This document shows positions 56,815 to 64,000 of a stretch of DNA of 64,000 nucleotides, piece by piece. The DNA lies in contig NZ_FCOB02000006.1 of the NCBI RefSeq assembly GCF_001545075.1, positions 186,001 to 250,000 on the forward strand, in the 5' to 3' direction. The position numbers and the translations under genes were made by a program. Under the pieces are notes generated by a model. It was not told the DNA's origin. It worked only from the letters and a program-made list of their open reading frames with translations, and made no database searches. This DNA comes from Caballeronia ptereochthonis (GTDB taxonomy: Bacteria > Pseudomonadota > Gammaproteobacteria > Burkholderiales > Burkholderiaceae). The number at the start of each line of letters is the position of its first letter. Positions within the stretch are counted from its first letter, which is position 1.

Positions 56815-59025
56815 TCAACCCTCCGCTTTCTTTTCCTCGCTTTCGGGCGGCAACTCGTCCGTAAGCGCTTCTTCCAGGCGCTTGAAAATGCGCCTGGTCG
56901 CGCCGCGCGACTGAAGCGCGAACAGCAGCAGCGAACGGCCCGTCACCTGATAGACATCGCCCGCGCCGAACTCCGGCAATTCCTCGCGGATCGGCGCGTT
57001 CGTGTCGATCAGACAGATCCATTCGTCCGGGCCCGGAATATCCGGCAGCGTGAAATCGACCACGTCGTGATACGCGTTCACGACGAGCAGCAGCGTCGCG
57101 TCGGAGGCGGGCTTGCGGATGCCCGTCGCCTGCGCGCGCCCGTCGATGACGAGCCCGAAGCAGCGCATGTTCGGATCGTCCCATTGCTCCTGCGTGAGCT
57201 CGTCGCCGCTCGGGCTCAGCCATTTGACGTCGACGACCTGCAAGTCCTCGTTGAATTCGCCCGTCAGGAAGCGCTGGCGCCGCAGCACCGGCAGCGTGTG
57301 ACGCAGCGTCGTCAGCTTGCGCACGAATTCGGTGAGCGCGCGGCCGTCGTCGTCGATGTCCCAGTTCACCCAGCTGATGTCGTTGTCCTGGCAGTACGCG
57401 TTGTTGTTGCCCTGTTGCGTGCGGCCAAACTCGTCGCCCGCGAGAATCATCGGCGTGCCTTGCGAGAACAGCAGCGTCGCAAGCATGTTGCGCTTCTGGC
57501 GCTCGCGCAGCGCGCGGATCTCGGGGTCGTCGGTCGGGCCTTCGACGCCGCAGTTCCACGACTTGTTGTCCGAGTGCCCGTCCTGGTTGTCCTCGCCGTT
57601 CGCCTCGTTGTGCTTCTCGTTGTAGGAAACGAGATCGTTCAGCGTGAAGCCGTCGTGCGCGGTGATGAAATTGACGCTCGCCCAGGGACGACGGCCGCGC
57701 TTGTTGAACTTGTCGCCGGACGCGGTCATGCGCGTGGCGAGTTCGGCCGCTTCGCCCTCGTCGCCCTTCCAGAACCCGCGCACCGTGTCGCGATAGCGGT
57801 CGTTCCACTCCGCCCAGCCGGGCGGGAAGCCGCCGACCTGATAGCCGCCCGGCCCGCAATCCCACGGCTCCGCGATGAGCTTGACGCTCGAGAGAATCGG
57901 GTCCTGCCGGCAGCTGTCGAGGAAGCCGCCGCCTTCGTCGAAGCCGTAGGGTTCGCGGCCGAGAATCGTCGCGAGATCGAAGCGGAAGCCGTCGACGTTC
58001 ATCTCCGTCACCCAGTAGCGCAGGCTGTCGGTGACCATCTGCAGGACGCGCGGATGCGAGAGATTGAGCGTGTTGCCGGTGCCCGTATCGTTGATGTAGT
58101 AGCGCGGCTCCTCCGGCATCAGCCGGTAGTACGACGCGTTGTCGATGCCGCGGAACGACAGCGTCGGCCCGCGCTCGTTGCCTTCGGCGGTGTGGTTGTA
58201 GACCACGTCGAGAATGACTTCCAGCCCGGCCTCGTGCAGCCGGTCGACCATCTCCTTGAATTCGGCGATCACGCCCGGGCCGCGCGCGAAAAAGCGCGGA
58301 TCGGCCGCGAAGAAGCCGATCGTGTTGTAGCCCCAGTAGTTCGTGAGGCCGCGATCGAGCAGATGGCTGTCGTTCACGAACGTTTGAATCGGCAGCAGCT
58401 CGACCGAGGTCACGCCCAGGCTCTTGATGTGCTCGACGACTTCCTTCTGTCCGAGCCCTTCGAACGTGCCGCGCATGTGCTCCGGAATCGCCGGATGCAG
58501 CTTCGTGTAGCCGCGCACGTGGGTCTCGTAGAAGATCGTGTGCTCCCACGGCACGCGCACGCGCGTCGGGTGCGTCCAGGAGAATGTCTGATCGACGACC
58601 TGGCACTTCTGCATGAAAGGCGCGCTGTCGCGCTCGTCGAAAGTGAGATCGTCGCCCTCGGCGCCGAGGGTGTAGCCGAACACGGCCGGGTCCCATTTCA
58701 ACGTGCCGACGTGCGCCTTCGCGTATGGATCGAGCAGCAGCTTGTTCGGATTGAAGCGATGGCCGGCCTCCGGCTCGTACGGTCCGTGCACGCGATAGCC
58801 GTAGACGGTGCCCGGCTCGAGCCCGTGCACGTACACGTGCCAGACTTCGTCGGTGTATTCGGGCAACTCGATGCGCTGCGTTTCCTGCTCGCCCTTCTCG
58901 TCGAAGAGACACAGTTCGACCTTGGTCGCGTTCGCGGAAAACAGCGCGAAGTTGACGCCCTTCCCGTCCCAGGTCGCGCCGAGCGGAAAAGGGGAGCCTT
59001 CGGCAATGCGGAGTTCGTTCGGCAT
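56815..59025 (-). CDS. glgX: glycogen debranching enzyme GlgX (isoamylase-type)
   Basis: GH13 enzyme of 736 residues that removes alpha-1,6 side chains from glycogen trimmed by phosphorylase. An N-terminal carbohydrate-binding module (residues 8-110, SPFPLGATWDGKGVNFALFS) precedes the barrel. Conserved regions are DVVYNHTAEGNE, GFRFDLATI with the nucleophile Asp near 350, LIAEPWD with acid/base Glu near 386 and TAHDGF with Asp near 458. The start was set at 59025 (MPNELRIAEGSPFP). The reading frame stays open for about 2.3 kb further upstream, but that part is antisense to other genes. The rest of a glycogen or trehalose locus is not visible here. Confidence 0.95.
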   Translation of the reverse strand: MPNELRIAEGSPFPLGATWDGKGVNFALFSANATKVELCLFDEKGEQETQRIELPEYTDEVWHVYVHGLEPGTVYGYRVHGPYEPEAGHRFNPNKLLLDPYAKAHVGTLKWDPAVFGYTLGAEGDDLTFDERDSAPFMQKCQVVDQTFSWTHPTRVRVPWEHTIFYETHVRGYTKLHPAIPEHMRGTFEGLGQKEVVEHIKSLGVTSVELLPIQTFVNDSHLLDRGLTNYWGYNTIGFFAADPRFFARGPGVIAEFKEMVDRLHEAGLEVILDVVYNHTAEGNERGPTLSFRGIDNASYYRLMPEEPRYYINDTGTGNTLNLSHPRVLQMVTDSLRYWVTEMNVDGFRFDLATILGREPYGFDEGGGFLDSCRQDPILSSVKLIAEPWDCGPGGYQVGGFPPGWAEWNDRYRDTVRGFWKGDEGEAAELATRMTASGDKFNKRGRRPWASVNFITAHDGFTLNDLVSYNEKHNEANGEDNQDGHSDNKSWNCGVEGPTDDPEIRALRERQKRNMLATLLFSQGTPMILAGDEFGRTQQGNNNAYCQDNDISWVNWDIDDDGRALTEFVRKLTTLRHTLPVLRRQRFLTGEFNEDLQVVDVKWLSPSGDELTQEQWDDPNMRCFGLVIDGRAQATGIRKPASDATLLLVVNAYHDVVDFTLPDIPGPDEWICLIDTNAPIREELPEFGAGDVYQVTGRSLLLFALQSRGATRRIFKRLEEALTDELPPESEEKKAEG

Positions 59026-59301
59026 GAGATGATGTCTTCGAATGGTTGACGCCCCGGGCGTCGGAATCGTTCCTGGCATTGCACGGTGTGAAACGGATCG
59101 AAAGAAGCATGTCGCGTGCCCGTAAGCGCTGCCGGCGCGCCGCTTGCTTCGAGCGGCACATGATGTCCCCGAGGCTCGCGCAGCGAGCGCGCCGCGTGTA
59201 AAACGTTCCGGTCGGCTCCCCGCCACTACGCGCGGGAGCGCCGGATGCTCCGGCGTTCGACCAACGCCCGACACGCTCCCATCGTCGAAGGAGAACACGC
59301 C

Positions 59302-60687
59302 TTGTCCACGCGCCCCGGCTCTACCTCGACGAATTCCCAGATCAGCGGCACCGCCGAGGCGAGCCGCGCCGCCGGCCGCGCCCTGCGAGACGCCGTGCCC
59401 ATCGAGGCGCACGGCGCCTGGACGCCCGAGCCCGACCGGCCGGACCCCGTCGAGCGCGTGCTGGCGGGCAACGCGGGCCGGCAGGAGCGGCTCATTCCGC
59501 TGCGCATGCAGCGCATGGCGGAGTCGCCGTTCGCCTTCCTGCGCGGCTCCGCCACGGTCATGGCCTGGGATCTGGCGAAGTCGCCCTCGATCGGCCACAA
59601 CGTGATCATCGACGGCGACGCGCACATCAACAACTTCGGCCTCTTTCGCACGCCGCGCCAGGACGTCGTGTTCGACCTGAACGACTTCGACGAGACGCTC
59701 GTCGGTCCGTGGGAGTGGGATCTGAAGCGTCTGAGCGCGAGCATCAACGTCGCGGCGCGCGAGAATGACGTCGACGCCGCCGGGCGCGAGCGCGCAGTGC
59801 GCTCGGCCTGCGCGGCGTATCGCACGACGATGGCCGACCTTTGGCGGGTGAGCCCCTACGACCTCTGGCAGATGCGCTCCTACGCGAGCGCGCTGCACAT
59901 GGACGCGCCGACGAGGCTCGACGCTGAAGAAAAAGTGACCATCGAGAGGACGGTCGAGCGCGCGATGAAGCGCTCGCACGCGACGATGCTCGCCAAGGTC
60001 GCCGAGCCGGCCGGCAAGAGCTGTCGCTTCAGGGTCGATCCGCCGATCCTCACGAAGCTCGACGCCGCCGAGAAAAATCATGTGATCGATGGACTGAAGG
60101 CGTATCTGCAGAGCATCGCGGGCGAGTGGCGCATGATGCTCGAACGCTACGACGTCGCGGATGTCGCGCATCGCGTGGTCGGCGTCGGCAGCGTCGGCAC
60201 GCGCGCGTATCTCGTGCTGCTGCTCGGCCGCGCACTCGGCGACCCGCTTTTCATGCAGGTGAAGGAAGGCATCGTGCCCGCCGCCGCGCCCTTCGTGCCG
60301 CCGCTCGACGAGCCGTTTCGCCATCAGGGGCGGCGCGTCGTACACGGGCAGCGGCTCCTGCAGAGCTCGTCCGACACGCTGCTCGGCTGGACGACCATCT
60401 CCGGCCGCGATTTCTACGTGCGGCAGATGAAGCAGATCCGCGGCTCGATTCCGGTCGACTGGCTGCACGGCGCGACCTTCGATTACTACGCGTGGTGCCT
60501 GGGCCTCCTGCTCGCCCGGGCTCACGCGCGCACCGGCGACGCGGCGCTCATCGCGGGCTATTGCGGCAGTTCGGACAAGCTCGACGCGGCTTACGCGCTC
60601 TGGGCCGAGCGCTACGGCTCGCAGATGGTGGCGGACCACGCCGCGTTCTGCGCGGCGATCAGCACGGGCCGCGTGCCGACCGCGTGA
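59302..60687 (+). CDS. DUF2252 family protein
   Basis: 461 residues. The start was taken as TTG at 59302 (MSTRPGSTSTNSQ) because GAAGGAG lies 8-9 nt upstream; an ATG-class start at 59245 adds 19 residues. The DUF2252 domain resembles kinase-type phosphotransferases: SPFAFLRGSATVMAWDLA near residues 81-98, IDGDAHINNFGLFRTP near 112-127 and DLNDFDETLVGPWEWDLKRL near 132-151. Reaction unknown. It is divergent from glgX, and the two may share control in carbon storage or stress metabolism. Confidence 0.9.
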   Translation: MSTRPGSTSTNSQISGTAEASRAAGRALRDAVPIEAHGAWTPEPDRPDPVERVLAGNAGRQERLIPLRMQRMAESPFAFLRGSATVMAWDLAKSPSIGHNVIIDGDAHINNFGLFRTPRQDVVFDLNDFDETLVGPWEWDLKRLSASINVAARENDVDAAGRERAVRSACAAYRTTMADLWRVSPYDLWQMRSYASALHMDAPTRLDAEEKVTIERTVERAMKRSHATMLAKVAEPAGKSCRFRVDPPILTKLDAAEKNHVIDGLKAYLQSIAGEWRMMLERYDVADVAHRVVGVGSVGTRAYLVLLLGRALGDPLFMQVKEGIVPAAAPFVPPLDEPFRHQGRRVVHGQRLLQSSSDTLLGWTTISGRDFYVRQMKQIRGSIPVDWLHGATFDYYAWCLGLLLARAHARTGDAALIAGYCGSSDKLDAAYALWAERYGSQMVADHAAFCAAISTGRVPTA

Positions 60688-60870
60688 AGCCGTATGCTTT
60701 ATGACGCGCGGGCGGCGCGCAGTCGAATTGACTATCATTGACGGTGCCGCAACGAAACGCGCTCCGGTGTGAATAGTTGCGCGCGTTTCGCTGGCGATCC
60801 AATGGCATAGCCTTTGCTGCCGCCCGAGCCCGCAAAAAACCGTTTCGAACTCAACTGGAGGAAGCCGCGC

Positions 60871-61311
60871 ATGAGCATGATTGAAGAATTCAAGAATTTC
60901 GCCCTGAAGGGCAACGTCATGGACCTCGCGGTCGGCGTCATCATCGGCGGCGCATTCTCGACGATCGTGAACTCCGTCGTGAAGGATCTGATCATGCCGG
61001 TGGTCGGTCTCGCCACGGGCGGCCTCGACTTTTCCAACCTGTTCATACGGCTCGGACAGATACCGCCAACCTACAAAGGCAATCCCGATTCGTACAAGGA
61101 CCTGCAGACGGCGGGCGTCGCCGTGTTCGGCTACGGTTCGTTCATCACCACGCTGATCAACTTCATCATCCTCGCGTTCATCATCTTTCTGATGGTCAAG
61201 TTCATCAACAATCTGCGCAAGCCGGCCGAAGCCGCGCCGCCGGCGACCCCGGAAGACGTGCTGCTCCTGCGCGAAATTCGTGACGAACTCAAGAAGTCGC
61301 CGCGCGTCTAG
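60871..61311 (+). CDS. mscL: large-conductance mechanosensitive channel MscL
   Basis: Inner-membrane channel of 146 residues that opens under high membrane tension to release solutes in osmotic downshock. It begins [22 protein letters not shown], with the gate region in helix 1 ([23 protein letters not shown] cut here at residues 20-42) and helix 2 near residues 91-112 ([18 protein letters not shown]). The charged C-terminal helix bundle ([16 protein letters not shown]) is present. A GGAGGAAG ribosome-binding site precedes the start at 60871. Confidence 0.97.
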   Translation: MSMIEEFKNFALKGNVMDLAVGVIIGGAFSTIVNSVVKDLIMPVVGLATGGLDFSNLFIRLGQIPPTYKGNPDSYKDLQTAGVAVFGYGSFITTLINFIILAFIIFLMVKFINNLRKPAEAAPPATPEDVLLLREIRDELKKSPRV

Positions 61312-61630
61312 ACCGGCAAACTCGCCTGAATCCCGAGGAACCCGCGCGGCTCGCGCGGGTCTGCTCGTATGCACCCCGCCCCGTTGGTGCGCCCCCCCGC
61401 TTTTTTCTTTACGAAAGCTGTTCGCGCGGGTAGCAGCAGGACTATTATTGGGATAGATGCTCAGAGGGATGCCAAGCGGGCCGCCAAACGGTCAACGGCA
61501 CGAATCGTGCGCCAGAGGCGTGCATCGGCACCAGCCGGTCGCGAATTTCAATGGCCCGAATCACCGTGACCTATTCACATCGATGCGCTATAAAAGATCG
61601 ACGTGCGGCGCGCAAGACGGGAGTGGCCGC
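61312..61630. other. intergenic region after mscL
   Basis: 319 bp. A GC-rich hairpin lies near its start (61340-61360); the rest includes AT-rich patches near 61385-61450 and 61575-61600 that could hold a promoter for the next gene. No other gene was supported. Confidence 0.4.
61340..61360 (+). terminator. hairpin after mscL
   Basis: ACCCGCGCG and CGCGCGGGT pair around GCT, 29 bp past the stop. No T-run follows, so termination would need Rho or may be incomplete. Confidence 0.5.
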
Positions 61631-62122
61631 ATGAGGACGCTGCGTTTCTTGCAATTCTTTTTCAGGCGAATTTTTATGTCCTTCCCGAAAAAGCGTAAAC
61701 GCGTGAAGGCCGAAGGCGATGAGTCTTTTCTCGCCGTGCTCCGGCACTTCAGGCCGTTCGGTCAGCTCGACACCAAGATTGCACGAGCTCGCGCCCAGGA
61801 CGAGCCGGTACTTTACGCACATGTCCTGCCGGGGCTCGATGTCCTGCTGTGCAGCGTGCGGGGCGCACAGCCGCCGTATCCGGCCATCGACGAGCTGCAC
61901 AGGCGCTGTGTCGAATCGATCACCAACGCGCTCGAGCAGCCGCTCGACGGACTGGAGAACGGTGGTTACTGGTACGAGGCGAACGGTTTCGGTTTCCTTG
62001 TCTTCGCGAGCCGCGCCCGCGCGCAGATTCTGAGCGAATTCGGCGCGACGGTCTCGGCACGCAGGCGCCGCGGCACGCGCCGCCAGGATGCCGGCGACGC
62101 CGCCTCCCGTCCGCTGCGTTGA
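61631..62122 (+). CDS. hypothetical protein
   Basis: 163 residues if the ATG at 61631 is used (GGGAG 7 nt upstream); a second in-frame ATG at 61676 gives 148 residues starting MSFPKKRKRVKAEGDESF. The body is soluble and mixed alpha/beta (LYAHVLPGLDVLLCSVRGAQ; NGGYWYEANGFGFLVFASRA), ending in an Arg-rich tail (ARRRRGTRRQ). The basic start and tail suggest nucleic acid or membrane contact. No family recognised. Confidence 0.6.
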   Translation: MRTLRFLQFFFRRIFMSFPKKRKRVKAEGDESFLAVLRHFRPFGQLDTKIARARAQDEPVLYAHVLPGLDVLLCSVRGAQPPYPAIDELHRRCVESITNALEQPLDGLENGGYWYEANGFGFLVFASRARAQILSEFGATVSARRRRGTRRQDAGDAASRPLR

Positions 62123-62428
62123 GCGCTCACTGGCCCTGTTCCGAATCCCTTGTTGCTTCCTGATCACGCCGACCTCGTTCACGAGGCTCGGCGCGCCTTC
62201 CCGCGCAGCCCGCGGCAACACCGCGCAAACCCTGACTATTCCCGCACTCTTTCCTGTCCTTTAATGGAAGCCACGCGCTCGCGCACGCCGGCGAGCGCGG
62301 TCCTCTTCCCTTCGACGCTGACGCCTTGCCCCCGCGCTTTCACGGCGCGCGCCTTGCTGCACTGAAATCGCAAGCTTTCCGCGACGAAGCTGTCGCGCTG
62401 GCCGATCCATCACTACAAGGAGAACACC
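62123..62428. other. intergenic region before the dodecin gene
   Basis: 306 bp without a supported ORF. It ends in an AAGGAGAAC ribosome-binding site for dodecin; CCTTTAATGG near 62258 is a possible -10 area. Confidence 0.35.
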
Positions 62429-62638
62429 ATGTCGGAACACGTCTACAAGCAGATCGAACTCACCGGCTCCTCGCCGCAGTCGAGCGACGAAGCCGTGCGC
62501 GTCGCACTGGCGAAGGCCTCCAAGACGCTGCGCAACATGCACTGGTTCGAAGTGGTGGAAACACGCGGGCACATCGAGGACGGCAAGGTCCTGCACTGGC
62601 AGGTGACGATCAAGGTGGGACTGCGCATCGACGATTGA
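62429..62638 (+). CDS. dodecin family flavin-binding protein
   Basis: 69-residue dodecamer-forming protein that sequesters riboflavin or FMN. The typical sequence is seen: [20 protein letters not shown] followed by [20 protein letters not shown], with the flavin-stacking Trp in HWFEV near residue 39, then the strand [17 protein letters not shown]. The length is standard. It is monocistronic, with a strong AAGGAG site and a downstream terminator shared with the convergent BMP gene. Confidence 0.96.
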   Translation: MSEHVYKQIELTGSSPQSSDEAVRVALAKASKTLRNMHWFEVVETRGHIEDGKVLHWQVTIKVGLRIDD

Positions 62639-62660
62639 CGCATTTTCCCGGGCCATGAAA

Positions 62661-62694
62661 AAACCGCGCTTCGTCTCGCAACGAAGCGCGGTTT
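62661..62694. terminator. bidirectional terminator between dodecin and the BMP gene
   Basis: A 13-bp stem (AAACCGCGCTTCG with CGAAGCGCGGTTT) has GTTTTT on the plus side and TTTTTT on the minus side. Confidence 0.93.
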
Positions 62695-62721
62695 GTTTTT
62701 CCGCAGCCTGAAAGAGCGCGC

Positions 62722-63807
62722 TTACTTCGGCAGCGAGCCGTCCACGCCTTCCACGTACCAGTTGATGCGCTGCAGTTCCGGATCGGACAGGGTCTTGCCG
62801 GCCGGCACCTTTTCCGCGCCCGACTGATCCTTGATCGGGCCGCTGAACACGTCCCACTTGCCGGTATGAAGTTCGTCACGCTTCGCGGCGACCGCCTGCA
62901 CCGCCTTCGCGGGAATCACGCCGCTGTTCAGGTCTTCGAGGTCCACGGCCTTCTGCGGAATGCCGAGCCACACCGGATCGTTCTTCCACTTGCCGTCGAG
63001 CACCTGCTGGATCACGGCGTTGTAATAGACGCCCCAGTGGGCGACCACCGAGCCCAGGTGCGCATTCGGGCCGAACTTCTTCATGTTCGAATCCCAGCCG
63101 AAGGCCCAGACGTGCTTCTCGTTCGCCGTGTTGAGCGTCGCGTTGGAGTCCGTGTTCTGCAGCAGCACGTCGGCGCCCTGGCCGATCAGCGTTTCGGCCG
63201 CCTGCTTCTCCTTGCCCGGATCGAACCAGCTGTTGATCCAGATGACCTTCGTGTGGATCTTCGGATTCACCGAGCGCGCGCCCATCGTGTAGGCGTTGAT
63301 GTTGCGCACCACTTCGGGAATCGGCACCGAAGCGACGAAGCCGAGCGTGTTCGTCTTCGTCACATAACCCGCGGCGACGCCCGCGAGATACGCGCCCTGA
63401 TACATGCGCACGTCATAGGTGCCGAAGTTCTTCGCCTTCTTGAAGCCGGTCGCCGTGAGGAAGATGGTGTCCGGGAAATCCTTCGCGACCTTCAGCTGGA
63501 AATCCTGATAGCCGAAGCTCGTGCCGAAGATGATCTTGTTGCCCTTGTTCGCGAGATCGCGGAACACGCGCTCCGAGTCCGCCGATTCCGGCACGTTCTC
63601 CACGCGCGTGATCTTGATCTTGTTGCCGTACTTCGCCTCGGCTTCCTTGCTGCCCGCATCGTGCGCGAAGGTCCAGCCCGCATCGCCCGGATTGCCGAGA
63701 TAGACGAACGCGACGCCGGGCGCATCGGCCGCCTGCGCGCTCAGCGCCGCGACGGTGGCGGACAGCGCGACAGTGGCCGTGATCGCCTTCAGCCATGGTT
63801 TATTCAT
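62722..63807 (-). CDS. BMP family (PnrA/Med-type) ABC transporter substrate-binding protein
   Basis: Periplasmic binding protein of 361 residues. The signal peptide ends near ALSAQA (residue 27), with no lipobox, unlike lipoprotein members. The basic-membrane-protein (PF02608) pattern is clear: VAFVYLGNPGDAGWTFAHDAG near residues 32-52, IIFGTSFGYQDFQLKVAKDF near 91-110, and GADVLLQNTDSNATLNTA near 211-228. Family members bind purine nucleosides or related ligands for uptake. The start is the ATG at 63807, as the upstream ATG at 63879 would spoil the signal peptide. Confidence 0.92.
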   Translation of the reverse strand: MNKPWLKAITATVALSATVAALSAQAADAPGVAFVYLGNPGDAGWTFAHDAGSKEAEAKYGNKIKITRVENVPESADSERVFRDLANKGNKIIFGTSFGYQDFQLKVAKDFPDTIFLTATGFKKAKNFGTYDVRMYQGAYLAGVAAGYVTKTNTLGFVASVPIPEVVRNINAYTMGARSVNPKIHTKVIWINSWFDPGKEKQAAETLIGQGADVLLQNTDSNATLNTANEKHVWAFGWDSNMKKFGPNAHLGSVVAHWGVYYNAVIQQVLDGKWKNDPVWLGIPQKAVDLEDLNSGVIPAKAVQAVAAKRDELHTGKWDVFSGPIKDQSGAEKVPAGKTLSDPELQRINWYVEGVDGSLPK

Positions 63808-63932
63808 TGTGATTCTCCTGGTCGATGTTGTGTGTGAAACGAAAACTTCCGCGCGGCCCGCGCCAGTTTCGCCGGTCAAAAATGTCGATGGAACCGGACG
63901 CCTGCGGGAGTGCTGTGTATGAGCAACACCGA

Positions 63933-64000
63933 TCAGCTCGCCGCAAAGAACGGCTTGCCGAGCGATGCCGGCGCGTTGAGCTTGATGGTGTTCGGATTGC
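63933..64000 (-). CDS. C-terminus of a transport-related protein, probably the permease of the BMP-type ABC transporter (partial)
   Basis: The last 22 codons of a leftward gene, ending NPNTIKLNAPASLGKPFFAAS before the stop at 63933. It lies 125 bp upstream of the BMP gene on the same strand. The tail resembles the C-termini of BMP-linked permeases, but too little is present for a firm call. Confidence 0.5.
   Translation of the reverse strand, partial: NPNTIKLNAPASLGKPFFAAS

Noticed and set aside
59026..61374. Upstream extension of the glgX frame (open for 4.5 kb in total)
   Set aside because: GlgX begins at 59025 with a clear N-terminal module. The extension is antisense to the DUF2252 and MscL genes and reads as low-information sequence.

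Overview
This window is a high-GC chromosomal segment from a beta-proteobacterium of the family Burkholderiaceae, most likely the Burkholderia, Paraburkholderia or Caballeronia group. The evidence is the rpsF-priB-rpsR-rplI-dnaB block, the sulfate transporter operon carrying its own cysB, the protein sequences of LexA, transketolase and PBP1A, and the many small uncharacterised proteins typical of that group. No rRNA, CRISPR array or replication origin was found.

Layout. 1-4086 is a BvgS/EvgS-like hybrid sensor kinase cut by the left edge. 4355-6104 is a low-affinity phosphate transporter with its DUF47 partner. 6240-9229 is the S6/PriB/S18/L9/DnaB operon. 9379-14119 is glyoxylate carboligase, hydroxypyruvate isomerase and tartronate semialdehyde reductase, with a divergent LysR regulator. 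14438-14932 is a Kbp-like BON/LysM protein, followed by a 600-bp long inverted repeat. 15638-21618 is L-asparaginase, cysB and the sulfate ABC transporter. 21821-24392 is lexA with two SOS boxes, then small stress-type genes. 24752-29724 is a NodIJ-type exporter, then a short 6-phosphogluconate dehydrogenase and transketolase. 30126-46369 is a mosaic of single metabolic genes (aldo/keto reductase, MFS, SDR, methyltransferase, DusA, a CoA hydrolase with its TetR regulator, an SMR pump), small secreted or uncharacterised proteins, and tRNA-His.

The most interesting part is 46616-49003. It is a 2.3-kb AT-richer island bounded by 51-bp direct repeats of the 3' end of an initiator tRNA-Met gene. 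It holds a broken tyrosine-recombinase remnant, a damaged PAAR-associated gene, a PAAR spike gene, an M35-type (aspzincin) metallopeptidase ORF, and an overlapping exported OmpA-like protein that is a candidate immunity protein. This looks like a decaying orphan type VI secretion cargo: a toxin, its carrier and a putative antidote.

Right of the island come a copper module (DUF2946, CopC, PCuAC), penicillin-binding protein 1A, a PspA protein, a TPR membrane protein with a poly-asparagine tract, GlgX debranching enzyme, a DUF2252 protein, the MscL channel, dodecin, and a BMP-family nucleoside-type binding protein whose partner gene is cut by the right edge. Long reading frames on the opposite strand of GC-rich genes were treated as shadows. 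All functional calls come from reading motifs in the sequence; no database search was run.
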